This document shows positions 19,996 to 30,454 of a stretch of 64,000 nt of DNA, one piece after another. The position numbers and the translations under genes are program-made. Positions within the stretch are counted from its first letter, which is position 1; each line of letters begins with the position of its first letter. Origin of the DNA: Dryas octopetala (lineage: Eukaryota; Streptophyta; Magnoliopsida; Rosales; Rosaceae); the NCBI GenBank assembly GCA_963921425.1, contig OY992834.1:11949271-12013270 (forward strand), in the 5' to 3' direction. The notes under the pieces were generated by a model that worked only from the letters and a program-made list of their open reading frames with translations, ran no database searches and was not told the DNA's origin.

Positions 19996-22962
19996 ATGGC
20001 TTTGGAGGTTGTGGGTGGAGCTTTTCTCTCTGCTTTATTTCAAAAGATGGCGTCTAGGGAGGTCCTGGACTTCCTCAGGGGAAAGAAACGGACCCAAGGA
20101 CTACTGGACAAGTTGAAGATGACGTTGTTGTCTGCTGATGCTGTTCTCCAAGATGCAGAGGAGAAGCAACTCACTGACTCAAGAGTCAAGCAGTGGCTCG
20201 AGGGGCTTACAGATGCCATCTATCATGCTGAGGACCTGGTGGACAAGATCAAGACTAAAGCTTTAAAGCGCAAGCTCAAAACTGAATCTGGGAGTATCAA
20301 ATATAAGGTACTAATAAAGCCCATCTCTTCTGCGTTTCATGCTTTTGACACAAAAGTAAACTCCAGGATAGAGGAAATTCTTGACATGCTAGACTCCATT
20401 GTAAAGCAGAAAGATACCCTTAATCTGAAATCAGATGATGGACACACAACATCAGAAACAATTCTACCACCTTTTTTGGTTGGAATGCTACCACCTGCAA
20501 CTACTTCTAATTTGGTAGATTCTGATTTCTATGGAAGAGAAAAAGAGAAGGAGAGCTTCCTCCAGTTATTGCTATCGGCTGATGCGACTGACAATAAGAT
20601 AAGCGTGCTTCCCATTGTGGGCATGGGTGGTATCGGAAAGACCACCTTTGCTCAGCTCATATACAACCATGTTAAAGAGACAAAACATTTTGATCTCCAC
20701 GCATGGGTTTGTGTTTCACAAAAATTTGATGCTGATAGAATAACACAAACAATTTATGAGTCAATCACTGGTGAAAAAGCCTCTGATATCACGAATTTAG
20801 ATATGCTTCAATGTAAATTGAAGGAGGCCTTGACGGGGAAGAAGTTTCTTTTCGTTCACGATGACGTATGGAATGAGAATTATGATCATTGGAATCCTTT
20901 ATGGCGGCTCTTTCAGTCAGGAGCACATGGAAGTAAGATTATTGTCACAACACGCATTCAAGGTGTAGCATCTATGATGGGCTGTACTCCTCAGATTCGT
21001 CATTTAACAGAAATAAGTGAGGAAGATTGTTGGTTGCTATTTGCAAAACATGCCTTTGAAAACGCAACCGATAGCGAACGGTCAAATCTTGAAGTAATAG
21101 GAAGAAAAATTGCTAGAAAGTGTAAAGGTCTTCCTTTAGCTGCTAAGTCACTTGGAGGTCTCCTACGCTCTAGATTAAATATTGTGGAGGAATGGGAAAA
21201 AATATTGAATAGTAACATATGGGAGTTATCTCCTGAGAAGAGTCATATTCTGCCAGCTCTATGGTTGAGCTACCATTATCTGCCTCCATATCTCAAGCGT
21301 TGTTTTGTCTATTGTTCAATCTTTCCAAAGAATTATGAATTTGGAAAATCAGAATTGATGTTGTTATGGAAGGCTGAAGATCTCTTACAACCCAAACATA
21401 ATGAAATGATGGAAGAAGTGGGAGAAAACTACTTCAATGATCTAATCTCAAGGTCATTTTTTCAGCGTGCAAAGCATTTAGAGTCAATGTTCATCATGCA
21501 TGACCTTATTAATGATTTAGCAAATTTTGTATCTGGAGAATTTTGTGTTAGGTGGGATGATAATGAATCTCCCAACATTGTGAGCAAAACTCGTCATTTT
21601 TCATATATGGAAAAATATGGTAGTCATGGCTTTGACAAATTTGAGGCTTTATATGAAGCTAAGTATTTGCGTACTTTCCTCCCATCTCTATCTCTATCTC
21701 TAGAATATTGGTTCAATGTTAAGCTCCGAACATTGGAGGCTAAGGTACTACATGATTTGTTTTCAAAGTTACAATATTTAAGAGTGCTCAATTTAGCAAG
21801 GTATGATTTGAAGGAGCTGCCTGATTCAATTGACAACTTGAAACATCTAAGGCACTTGGACTTGTCTTACACTTCCATTCAAAAGTTACCTGATAGAGTG
21901 TGCAATTTGTATAATTTACAAACATTATTGTTGTCCAATTGTATATATCTTACTCAGTTGCCAACCGACTTGGGAAGACTAATCAAGTTGCGCCATCTAG
22001 ATATTGGGGGTACTCAATTACAAAAGATGCCACCACGTATGGGAAAATTGAAAGACCTCCGAGATTTAAGTGACTTTGTGCTAGACAAGCATACTGCAGG
22101 GCATGACATTTTAGAGTTAAAGGAGCTTCAGTTTTTGCGAGGAACACTTCGTATCTCGGGACTTGGTAATCTGGTTCATGTAAAGGATGCTTTAGAGGTC
22201 AACATCATGAGGGACAAGAAGTATCTCAATGAACTAGAATTGAGATGGGAACCAAGTAGTATAACCGATGACTCACACCAAGAAAGAGAGAGAGAAGTTC
22301 TTGAGAAGCTCCAACCTCATACAAACCTAAAAAGGCTTTTTATTTATTCATATGGAGGGACAACATTTCCAAGTTGGTATGGGCCGGAGACTCCCAACTT
22401 GACGGAGATAGTAATAAGCGGATGTGAGAAATTGAGGTCGCTGCCTGAAGAGATGCACAGCCTTCTCCCATCACTTAAGTCTCTGGAGATATATAATTGT
22501 CCAGAATTGGAATCATTTCCGGAAGGGGGATTGCCGTCAAAATTAAAAATACTTGCGATCTATTCTTGCAAGAAATTGATGGCAAACCGGATGCAGTGGG
22601 GTCTACCAAGACTCACCTCTCTTACACACTTGAGACTTGGCTTCGATGATTGTGAAGATGATTCATTTCCGGAGGAGGGGCTGCTGCCCACCACTCTCAC
22701 TTCTCTCTGGATCGATGGTCTTTTGAATGTTAAGAAGATGGACGGCAAGGGGTTTCGACACCTCAACTCTCTTCAAATGTTGTGGATTTGGAGATGGCCT
22801 GAGCTCCAGTGCTTGCCAGATGAAGGGCTACCCAATTCTCTTTCTTATCTAAGTATCTCGGGATGTCCTTTGCTTTCAGAACGGTGCGAGAGAGAGAAAG
22901 GGGAAGACTGGCCCAAGATTGCTCACATCCCCATCATATGGATCGATGGGAAGCGCATATGA
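19996..22962 (+). CDS. CC-NB-ARC-LRR disease resistance protein (RPP13-like-1 type), intact, 988 aa
   Basis: Intracellular immune receptor of the CNL class; NLRs sense pathogen effectors and switch by ADP/ATP exchange in the NB-ARC. Order: Rx-N coiled coil (1 to about 130, with AEDLVDKI); NB-ARC about 180-505, with P-loop GMGGIGKTT 209-217 (K215), RNBS-A FDLHAWVCVSQKFD, kinase-2 FVHDDVW (D289, D290), RNBS-B GSKIIVTTR, GLPL 378-381, RNBS-D CFVYCSIFPKNYEF and MHD 501-503; then irregular leucine-rich repeats to the end. The start is MALEVVGGAF; an upstream in-frame ATG at 19915 would add 27 residues. Single exon, as usual for the family. Unusual: histidine replaces the usual leucine just before the kinase-2 aspartates. 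A small SLSLS expansion at the start of the LRRs comes from a CTCTAT repeat. The specific pathogen cannot be told. Confidence 0.95.
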   Translation: MALEVVGGAFLSALFQKMASREVLDFLRGKKRTQGLLDKLKMTLLSADAVLQDAEEKQLTDSRVKQWLEGLTDAIYHAEDLVDKIKTKALKRKLKTESGSIKYKVLIKPISSAFHAFDTKVNSRIEEILDMLDSIVKQKDTLNLKSDDGHTTSETILPPFLVGMLPPATTSNLVDSDFYGREKEKESFLQLLLSADATDNKISVLPIVGMGGIGKTTFAQLIYNHVKETKHFDLHAWVCVSQKFDADRITQTIYESITGEKASDITNLDMLQCKLKEALTGKKFLFVHDDVWNENYDHWNPLWRLFQSGAHGSKIIVTTRIQGVASMMGCTPQIRHLTEISEEDCWLLFAKHAFENATDSERSNLEVIGRKIARKCKGLPLAAKSLGGLLRSRLNIVEEWEKILNSNIWELSPEKSHILPALWLSYHYLPPYLKRCFVYCSIFPKNYEFGKSELMLLWKAEDLLQPKHNEMMEEVGENYFNDLISRSFFQRAKHLESMFIMHDLINDLANFVSGEFCVRWDDNESPNIVSKTRHFSYMEKYGSHGFDKFEALYEAKYLRTFLPSLSLSLEYWFNVKLRTLEAKVLHDLFSKLQYLRVLNLARYDLKELPDSIDNLKHLRHLDLSYTSIQKLPDRVCNLYNLQTLLLSNCIYLTQLPTDLGRLIKLRHLDIGGTQLQKMPPRMGKLKDLRDLSDFVLDKHTAGHDILELKELQFLRGTLRISGLGNLVHVKDALEVNIMRDKKYLNELELRWEPSSITDDSHQEREREVLEKLQPHTNLKRLFIYSYGGTTFPSWYGPETPNLTEIVISGCEKLRSLPEEMHSLLPSLKSLEIYNCPELESFPEGGLPSKLKILAIYSCKKLMANRMQWGLPRLTSLTHLRLGFDDCEDDSFPEEGLLPTTLTSLWIDGLLNVKKMDGKGFRHLNSLQMLWIWRWPELQCLPDEGLPNSLSYLSISGCPLLSERCEREKGEDWPKIAHIPIIWIDGKRI
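20620..20639 (+). promoter_or_regulatory. Candidate miR482/miR2118 target in the P-loop (copy 2)
   Basis: Same 20-base P-loop sequence as in the broken copy 1, and close to the complement of the miR482/2118 superfamily. Sharing the site means both copies could be co-silenced, with copy 1 able to seed siRNAs against copy 2. This is inferred. Confidence 0.45.
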
Positions 22963-24974
22963 TATTGTATGAGAATGTACGTGTTGATGGGTCCCACTCC
23001 CACCCAGTTGTGTGAATTGTAATTATGCAATTCCCTCTCAACAGGTAATTTTCTGCAAACTCGATCTGCTTCTTTGTCATCGCATTCTGTAACGTAAACT
23101 CTATATTATTTGAACTGTACTCCAAATGTTTGAACTGGACTCCATTTCAGGAGGCCCAAACAATGAGGTCTCACTCTCATCATGCTTCCACGGGAAAACA
23201 TCTTTAATTTTCTCGCTAGAATATTAAACTTCAATCTGCTTTCCATTTTGCATGTTTCATTTGCCCATCCTCTTCAGAAAGACTGTACGACTGTGCAATT
23301 CTTAATTTAGTTTTCATAATCCAATTGCCAATGCGTCTTCTTCGTTATATATTCAGAAGCAAATTGAAGAATGACATCACATTGTAATGCTAATTGGTGA
23401 TTAACCTTAGGTCCTGATTTATACTTATAAAAGATGGCTAATGCATCCTCTTTGTTCTCTGCTCTTATACATGCAGTACCTCTGTAACAAAATTTTTTCA
23501 GAGGCCATCAATTCTGGTACCCCTTTAGGACGCCCTGGAGAGCCACGAGAGGCGCCTTCCTTGGGGGCATCTCTGTGCCTCTTACAGAACTGAAAAACCT
23601 AGTTGTGTATATATATACTGGGAGACTTGGAGATCACACTACTAGACTCTTTTGTTTCTAGACACATGAATTGACTACTTTGTGGATTGTATTGGAAAGT
23701 TTTAAACTGATTTCCCAACAGTATGCTTATATACTTCTTGCTCTTTTATTTAACATCCTTGTTATTGATATATTTTGTAAGAAATATTTTACATGAAGGA
23801 ACGAGCTCTTTTGAGTTTGGATACTGAAATGTTTGCTCTAGAGGTTGGTTTCACTTGCGCTCTGGTACACAGCCACACAGGACTTTAATAAGTTTCTAAT
23901 GTTTCTATTATTTCACTTGCTCTTTTTCACCTTTGCTTCTTTGATCTCGGTGAAATTTTGCTTACTCTTTGCATTTTACCAGCAGCAATATCATTAATCA
24001 ATATATTCAAGTCCAGTGGTTATTTTTTCTTAAACAAAATATGTTTGAGTAGTTTGTGGTTAAGTTGGCTAATTATGCTATTCTCACTTCATCATTTAAG
24101 TATTTTTCTGGGAGTTGAGATCTATATATACACATGTAATGAAACAGAAATATGAAAAATGGTAGTGGAAGATGAAAGGAACAAGAGTGTTGAACTTTTT
24201 GTCTGCCCCTGTTGTGGCTTCATGTTAGAGGTGGCGCCATTAGTAATCTCCCGAAAAAAATTCGTTTTTGTTCTTTTATGAAATATTATAAATACATCAA
24301 CTACGAAACACTTATTTTAATTTTGTAAGGGTACTTTTGTATAAACCTATTAGGTCCATTAGTTTATTGTGATTCAAAATAGGGTACTTAATTGTAATTT
24401 ACAACATTACAAGATCTAATATGACAACACGATGGCCTGTTCGCACAATAGCTCTACGGTAAGTCTTTTCGTTGGAAGTACATAATTTTTTAGATTTATT
24501 ACTCTCTAGTCTCTACTACCAAACAATTAAAAATATTAACCATAAATGCAATCAATAACACAATTAAGTTAAAGGATAATTTGAGTGCTTGATTTTTTAT
24601 ATTCATTTTTTATTTGAATCTGAATATTTGTAAGATTGATTAGGTTTTTCTATAATATGTTTAAGTATGTTTTAAGAGATTTATTGGTTGAATGTTTAAA
24701 GTTAGTGTTTCTTTATTGAAAAAAAAAAATATATATATATATATAATGTAACTGCAATTATAATTGCATATGCACTTGCCGACTACTTTGCGATAATTTT
24801 GTCCTAGATTGTAATAATGCAACGGATTGTCTGCTAAGTAAATAAATTAGTAATTTTGTTTTGAAAGTTTTTTTTTTTGCCCCCTAATTTTGTCTTGAAA
24901 GTTAGAGTACTCTAAATTTTTTTATTAAAAATTAAAGTGCTTTCTATAAATGTATTTGAAAGCGTTTTTTAAAA
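22963..24974 (+). other. 3' flank of NLR copy 2
   Basis: Colinear with 7825-9620 except for about 460 bases missing near 23360 and a private AT-rich stretch at 24200-24765. The latter replaces about 55 bases of copy 1 and contains an (AT)n run at 24729-24746. No gene is seen. Confidence 0.6.
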
Positions 24975-25433
24975 AGACATAGACCTATCACCTATGTGCT
25001 TCTTCAAAAAGTACTAAAGAAATCTATTTATAATCCAAAAACACTTTCAACCTATGAAAAATGCATGAACTTTATTTACTCTATTTTATCTTTAAAAAAG
25101 AAGAAGATTTTTCAATTTTTAAGGGTAAAATAGTAATTCAATGCTTATGCACACTACATGGACACCAACCGAGCTTTGAGCAATCTCTGGGTTCGAATAG
25201 AGAATCGTCTATGCAGCTTTTATTTGGGGTGGTTCTCAGAAGTCCTCTCTCTGTCTCTCAACACTGAAAACCACTGTTTCCAATTCCCTCACTAGTTACT
25301 CCAAAACCCCTCTACTCTATTTTCTCTCCCAATTACCTCCAAATTCAAACTCTGCAAAAACCTAGCCTCCCACTTTTCAAGTTTTCACTCACCGTCTTAT
25401 ATTTTTTGCGATTTATATTTTTGTGGTGTAAAG
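24975..25433 (+). promoter_or_regulatory. CSN7 promoter and 5' leader
   Basis: Pyrimidine-rich leader (CTCTCTGTCTCTCAACACTG, then CTCTACTCTATTTTCTCTCC) ending TTGTGGTGTAAAG directly before ATG. An almost identical copy exists at 10691-11182. No clear TATA box is placed; CT-rich TATA-less promoters are common for housekeeping plant genes. Confidence 0.55.
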
Positions 25434-28353
25434 ATGGACATAGAGCAAAAGCAAGAGGAGCTCATCGATCACTTCGTGAAGCAAGCCTCGGCTCTCGACG
25501 GCTCTGCCCTTTCCTCTCTCGTCACCGAGGCCACCTCCCACCCTTCTCTCTTCGCCTTCTCCGAGATTCTCGCCGTCCCTAATGTTCTCCAGGTTCCTAT
25601 TCTTTCCTCTTTTGTTTTTTTGTGAATTTTTCTTTTGCTATGTCTCTTTGGCTGCTGTTGCGTCTGCTTTGGCATAGAGTTCTCAGATATGGGTTTATTT
25701 TATCTTTTGTTTTTCTTTTTGAAATTGGTTTTCTTTTTCACTTAGAAAGTAAAAACGAACGGAGAATGTTGAATGTTATGTTGGGAGAGGATATAATCAC
25801 TGCAAAATTCTGGGTTTCCCATTAAATGATTGCTCCCGTTTTGGTTGAGAGAAGGGTTTTGTTCTTTTAGGAGTTGGGTCTTTGATAATGAACAAAAGCT
25901 GTCTAAATCAATTTGTTTGAAGCCAAAAGAAGCATAAATTGTTTCTTGTTATTGCGTTTTCTTACTATGAATTCATTATATTCATTAGTTGTTTGACTGT
26001 GGAATATGTGCAGCTTGATGGAACTGAAAATTCTATGTACCTGGACGTGCTTCGTTTGTTTGCACATGGCACATGGAGTGATTACAAGAGTAAGTATCCA
26101 AAATGTGCTTCGTTTATTTGCCCATGGCACCAAAACAATTAGTGTTTCTTTTCCACTTTCATGTCTATTGGTTTAGGGTTTGTGTCTGAAACGTAGTTGA
26201 TTTATAGGTGATGCCGGTCATCTTCTGCAATTGGTCCCTGATCAGGTCCTAAAGCTAAAGCAGCTTACTGTGCTTACACTGGCTGAGACAAACAAGGCAT
26301 GATTTCTCAAGTGCATAATCCTCTTTTCTTTTTCCCAAAGTGCATGTTTTGGTTGTGATTACATGGAAGTTGTCACTTTTGGTACTTGATTTTGTACATG
26401 CTTAAAATAAAGTCATCATAGAAAAAAGAAAGGCATGTTCACGTTTTACCTACTTTAGCTAAGTTCTACCAGCAGGAATTCCATTGTTTTAGACTTAGTT
26501 ACACTGGGAGCAAACGAACTGCAGTTTACTGCTTGAAATGAAATGAATTCTGTTTGTAATAAATTACAATGCCTGTTAAAGTACTGGAAACTCTGAAAAT
26601 TTATTTTCATATAATTTTAGGAGTTAATATTAGTGGATACCTTATCCACTGTATTGTAAATTTTGTTTCTTCTTAATAAAAGTTGTTTCCTATCAAAAAA
26701 AGATTATATGAAAAGTTATTTGGAAATTTGGAATGTCAGAAGTTTATTAGGTCCAAACCCTGAAAAATAGTGCTTTTACATGTCTTAGTCATCTGATGCC
26801 TGGCTCTAGATCAGATCATGAGATTGTTTTTCCAAAGGCCTTTTGATGGAGAAAGTCTATAACTTTGTAAGTATGTAAAGTAACATTACATTGGATACTA
26901 AAATTTATCCCATTCTTCTTAGAATTATAATATCCTGACGCATCTCTTCCTTACAATTATATCTGATGCACCATGCATGTTTTTATTTTTTCCCCATTCA
27001 GCTACTCTTTGGGGGTTTTCTTCTAGGTCACTATTCAGTAGAAATCATGCTTTTGTATGTTCAGGTGTCTCATAATGCCTTTCTAAAAAATCTTGAAAGT
27101 TTTTCCAGGTACTGCCATATGATCAACTAATGCAGGAGTTAGACGTTGTAAATGTACGTGAACTCGAGGATTTTCTCATTAATGAGTGCATGTATGCGGT
27201 AATTATATTCATCCTTCTACATCAATTTTTTTCCCAATATATTAAAACATGCATTTTCTACTGGACACCGTATAGAATGCTGTTGAATGAGGAATCATAA
27301 AATTATTGGATTATTATTCAAATACATTACAAGTACAAGAAACCTTTCCATTAGTTTAACAGGGTACAGTATACTACTTTGGACTCTCCTCTCTGTCTGC
27401 CAATTTGGTTTGGTGTGTGCATGAGCAGTGAGCCTGCACAATGATGATTTTATTGTTTCTACAACAATTAAAATAATCTGTCTACTTGCTCGTGCAACAA
27501 TATTCTTTTGAATATTGAACAAGTGTCTGAAAGTTGGTAATATTAGTTTTGGTCTATGAAGCACGGATATTCCAAATATTGCAGGTGTGGAGTATCCATT
27601 ACGGATATGGCCCTGATTCCCCCTGATACACTCCGACACTTATCGGATACAGATTTGGAGTATTCGGTTGACATTTTTGTAAGTTTGATTTTGGATTTAG
27701 CGCAATATGCGTTGGTTATGTGCGCATCAGAATACAAGGGGTGTTTTCTTTTTCAATTTGCCTTTTTTCTTTTAAATTTAAAATGGGGTTGTCAGAGGGT
27801 ATTTTTAATAAGTTTTGATTTATTTTTATTTTTTAACCTGATGGTCTGAGTAGTATTTAAAATCTTAAGCGTTAATATGAAATAAACAGCAGTTTCTTTT
27901 CTGATTATTCGCATGACAGAAGTACTAAGGTTGGTTTTTTAGCTATTTGTAAAGAACTAATGAGTAATCACATATGAATGATGGAATGAAATCAATGGAT
28001 ATGATTATTCTTATTATTATTTTCTTCTGTGTTCTATTGTTATCTTTTAATTACTATCGTTTTGCACAAAATAAATAATGAATAAAATTCTTGCTTTCTT
28101 GGTTTTGCAGATAACTTTTTAAACATATATAATAGAGTATATGCTATTTTATTATCCTATCCTTGTTGTGGTATCATATCTCATATTCGTACCTGTGAAG
28201 CATGTTACAGTGGTTCCTCTTCTATCTCTATCTCTCTTTCTCCCTGCCCCCTCTCTCTGCGCGCTTACATGCTGAATACGGTCCTTCCCTTTCTAGTAAT
28301 AATATGTAATTAATATATGTATGTGAGGGATGGGGCTGATAGGCTATTTTTTT

Positions 28354-28384
<31 letters not shown>

Positions 28385-30454
28385 CGGTCTGGTTGGATAG
28401 TTTAACGGATTTAACTGAAAAATTGGAGCGAAACATGAAGGAGAAGTGTGCTGATTATTACTTGGATTGTTTTCTTTTAGGGCATAGTAAGAGGAAAGCT
28501 GGACCAATTGCGAAAATGCTTTGAGGTTTGAGCTTTTTATTACTTTAGATCTTTGGATTTCTTTCTCCTTGTTTTGTTTCCTACTTTCTTTCTTCTTTTT
28601 GGTTTTGTTCAATTCTCTGTAAGGAGTATCTAATCTGTTATTTCCTGTGAAGTGCAGGTCCAATTTGCTGCAGGGAGAGATCCGAGACCTGGACAACTTG
28701 GGAGTATGATACAAACACTGTCCAACTGGTAACATCTCTATTTCAATGGAATTGGTGTAGTTTCTCTGCCCCTCTTGGGTTGTATGTCCAATATGCATTT
28801 CTAGAACATCTTCTTATCCAGGAAGTGATTCTCCAACACATGAAATTATGTTCTTCTGAAGCCATTAATGTCCGATCTTGATTGCTTGATAATTTCATGA
28901 CCAATGAGGTGTACAATCTCATGCTATGGTCCGTGGAGTTTATCTTACAAATTTGCTAATAATGCTTTGTATGACCATTTGTCACTAAATACTCTTTGTT
29001 TATACCAACTAGAAAATATAAAAAAATTAAAAAAAATAGTACCATTCTAATGTAGTAATACATTCTTACTTCGGATCTTATTGACAAAAGTAGACTTCCA
29101 CTATGCTGACTTCTAAATCTAATAGTATTATCTTATTTTTTCTATAAATGGAAACCTAGGTTGGTTACATCAGACAATCTTCTTATCTCAATACAAGAGA
29201 AGATAAGGTGGGCTGATACTATGACTGAAGCTGCCAAGGAACACAAAAAAGAAATTGAAGATAAGGTGGAAGAAGTAAAGAAGTCATTCTCCCTCAAGGT
29301 CAGTTTAATCCAGTTTTATTTTTTGAATTGTTTCTGCAAGTAATCCTTTCCTAGTAAAGTGGATGAGTTGCATTTGATGATTTGGACATTCGATCACCAA
29401 AAATAAGATAGTGCTTTTGTGATGAGTTATTCTGAAGCTAAATGGGGGACATCAGAGTAGAGGAAACAATTAAAAGAAGGAAAAATAGAGAGAGGGCAGG
29501 GAGGGTGGGGCTTAGAAGTTGGCTTTGTATCTTGTACTGAATACATGCTTTAAATGCTTTGTTGTTTACAATGCATTTACTACAATAACACGGGTTAACT
29601 ATCAGAACTGCTCCGTATCCTAAATGTTGTTATGTCTTGCAAAAATGCAATTTGCAGCATGCTCACTCATTTGTGCATGCATGTGTCTGTCTGTGTGCAT
29701 GGGAAGGGAGGGGGAAGGGAGGTTAAAAAAAAAAAAAACCCAACCTGTTCACTTGGAGCAGTTTCTGGTGAAAGGTTCATAAAGGTCTGTATTAACTTGG
29801 TACCGGAAATGCAATTTGTCTATTCATAATTAGATGTGCAGTTTGCAGCTGTATATTTCATTCACAGATGTGAGAGATCAGCTGGATGTTTATTTTTGTT
29901 ATTCCGACCTGTTTATTTGAATCTACAGTGTTAATCACTAGATGAATGAGTGGTTTATCCTTTGCCACTCCACACACAAAACACCTCCCATAGAGTTGAT
30001 TAGAGAATGTTTTGTTTCATTTTGGCATATGTTGGTCGATGTGTCTTACTTACGTTGTGGCAGAAGTTCCACACTGTAAGCAGGCCGACATTGACTTCCG
30101 GGGGCACGAGGAGATCTACTCCGAACCTGGTGGAGTGATGGACTATGAGGAAGACCGAAGTCGACCGAAGAGGTAATGCAGTTAGACTCCCCACTCACTT
30201 AGCTCTGTTTTTGTATTGACAACTGTGTGGCTATTATTTTTTTAAATCTCTCTCTTGTCTCTCCCTCTCTCTAAATTGATATCTAAATTCATCCCTTGCC
30301 ACCATCCTCCATACAGTAAATATTTTAGAGCTTTTTTACTGCCAAAATTAGCATCTGCAATATTTATATCTTTGGTTTGGATCATCAATATGATTTGACT
30401 TCATTCAACTGTTTGACCTGGAATTGCAGGAGACGGCACCCAATATATAGATGA
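25434..30454 (+). CDS. CSN7: COP9 signalosome complex subunit 7, 9 exons, 260 aa
   Basis: Subunit of the nuclear COP9 signalosome, which removes NEDD8/RUB from cullins and represses photomorphogenesis (FUS5 in Arabidopsis). Exons: 25434-25592, 26014-26089, 26208-26296, 27109-27198, 28481-28525, 28658-28728, 29160-29298, 30084-30172, 30430-30454. They sum to 783 bases, 260 codons plus TGA, the length I recall for the Arabidopsis protein. The start MDIEQKQEELIDHFVKQAS, SHPSLFAFSEIL, LRLFAHGTWSDYK, the PCI core QLTVLTLAE..LEDFLINECMYAGIVRGKLDQL, LLISIQEKIRWAD, the coiled KKEIEDKVEEVKKS stretch and the tail GGVMDYEED..RPKRRRHP all fit CSN7. All introns are GT-AG except intron 3 (26297-27108), which must start GC because TGA follows three bases later. 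Its promoter is duplicated at 10.7-11.2 kb. Confidence 0.96.
27199..28480 (+). other. CSN7 intron 4, enlarged, with a T17-G21 tract
   Basis: Longest intron of the gene (1282 bases). It contains 17 T followed by 21 G (28347-28384), a CT-rich stretch (28215-28260) and a reading frame at 27556-27849 with no recognisable domain. The portion around 27553-27690 (GAAGCACGGATATTCC.., GACACTTATCGGATAC) looks like repeat-derived sequence, but I cannot name it. Confidence 0.6.

Larger units (their letters stand above)
12831..25449 (+). repeat. Segmental duplication, copy 2
   Basis: Partner of 3328-11198. It includes the NLR-type flank 12832-13398, an insertion-bearing stretch (13399-18977) missing from copy 1, the NLR 5' flank, the intact NLR, its 3' flank and the CSN7 promoter. 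It continues seamlessly into the complete CSN7 gene, so this right border is the ancestral one. Confidence 0.9.

Noticed and set aside
27556..27849. 97-codon frame within CSN7 intron 4
   Set aside because: No recognisable domain, lies wholly in an intron, and appears to be repeat-derived sequence.
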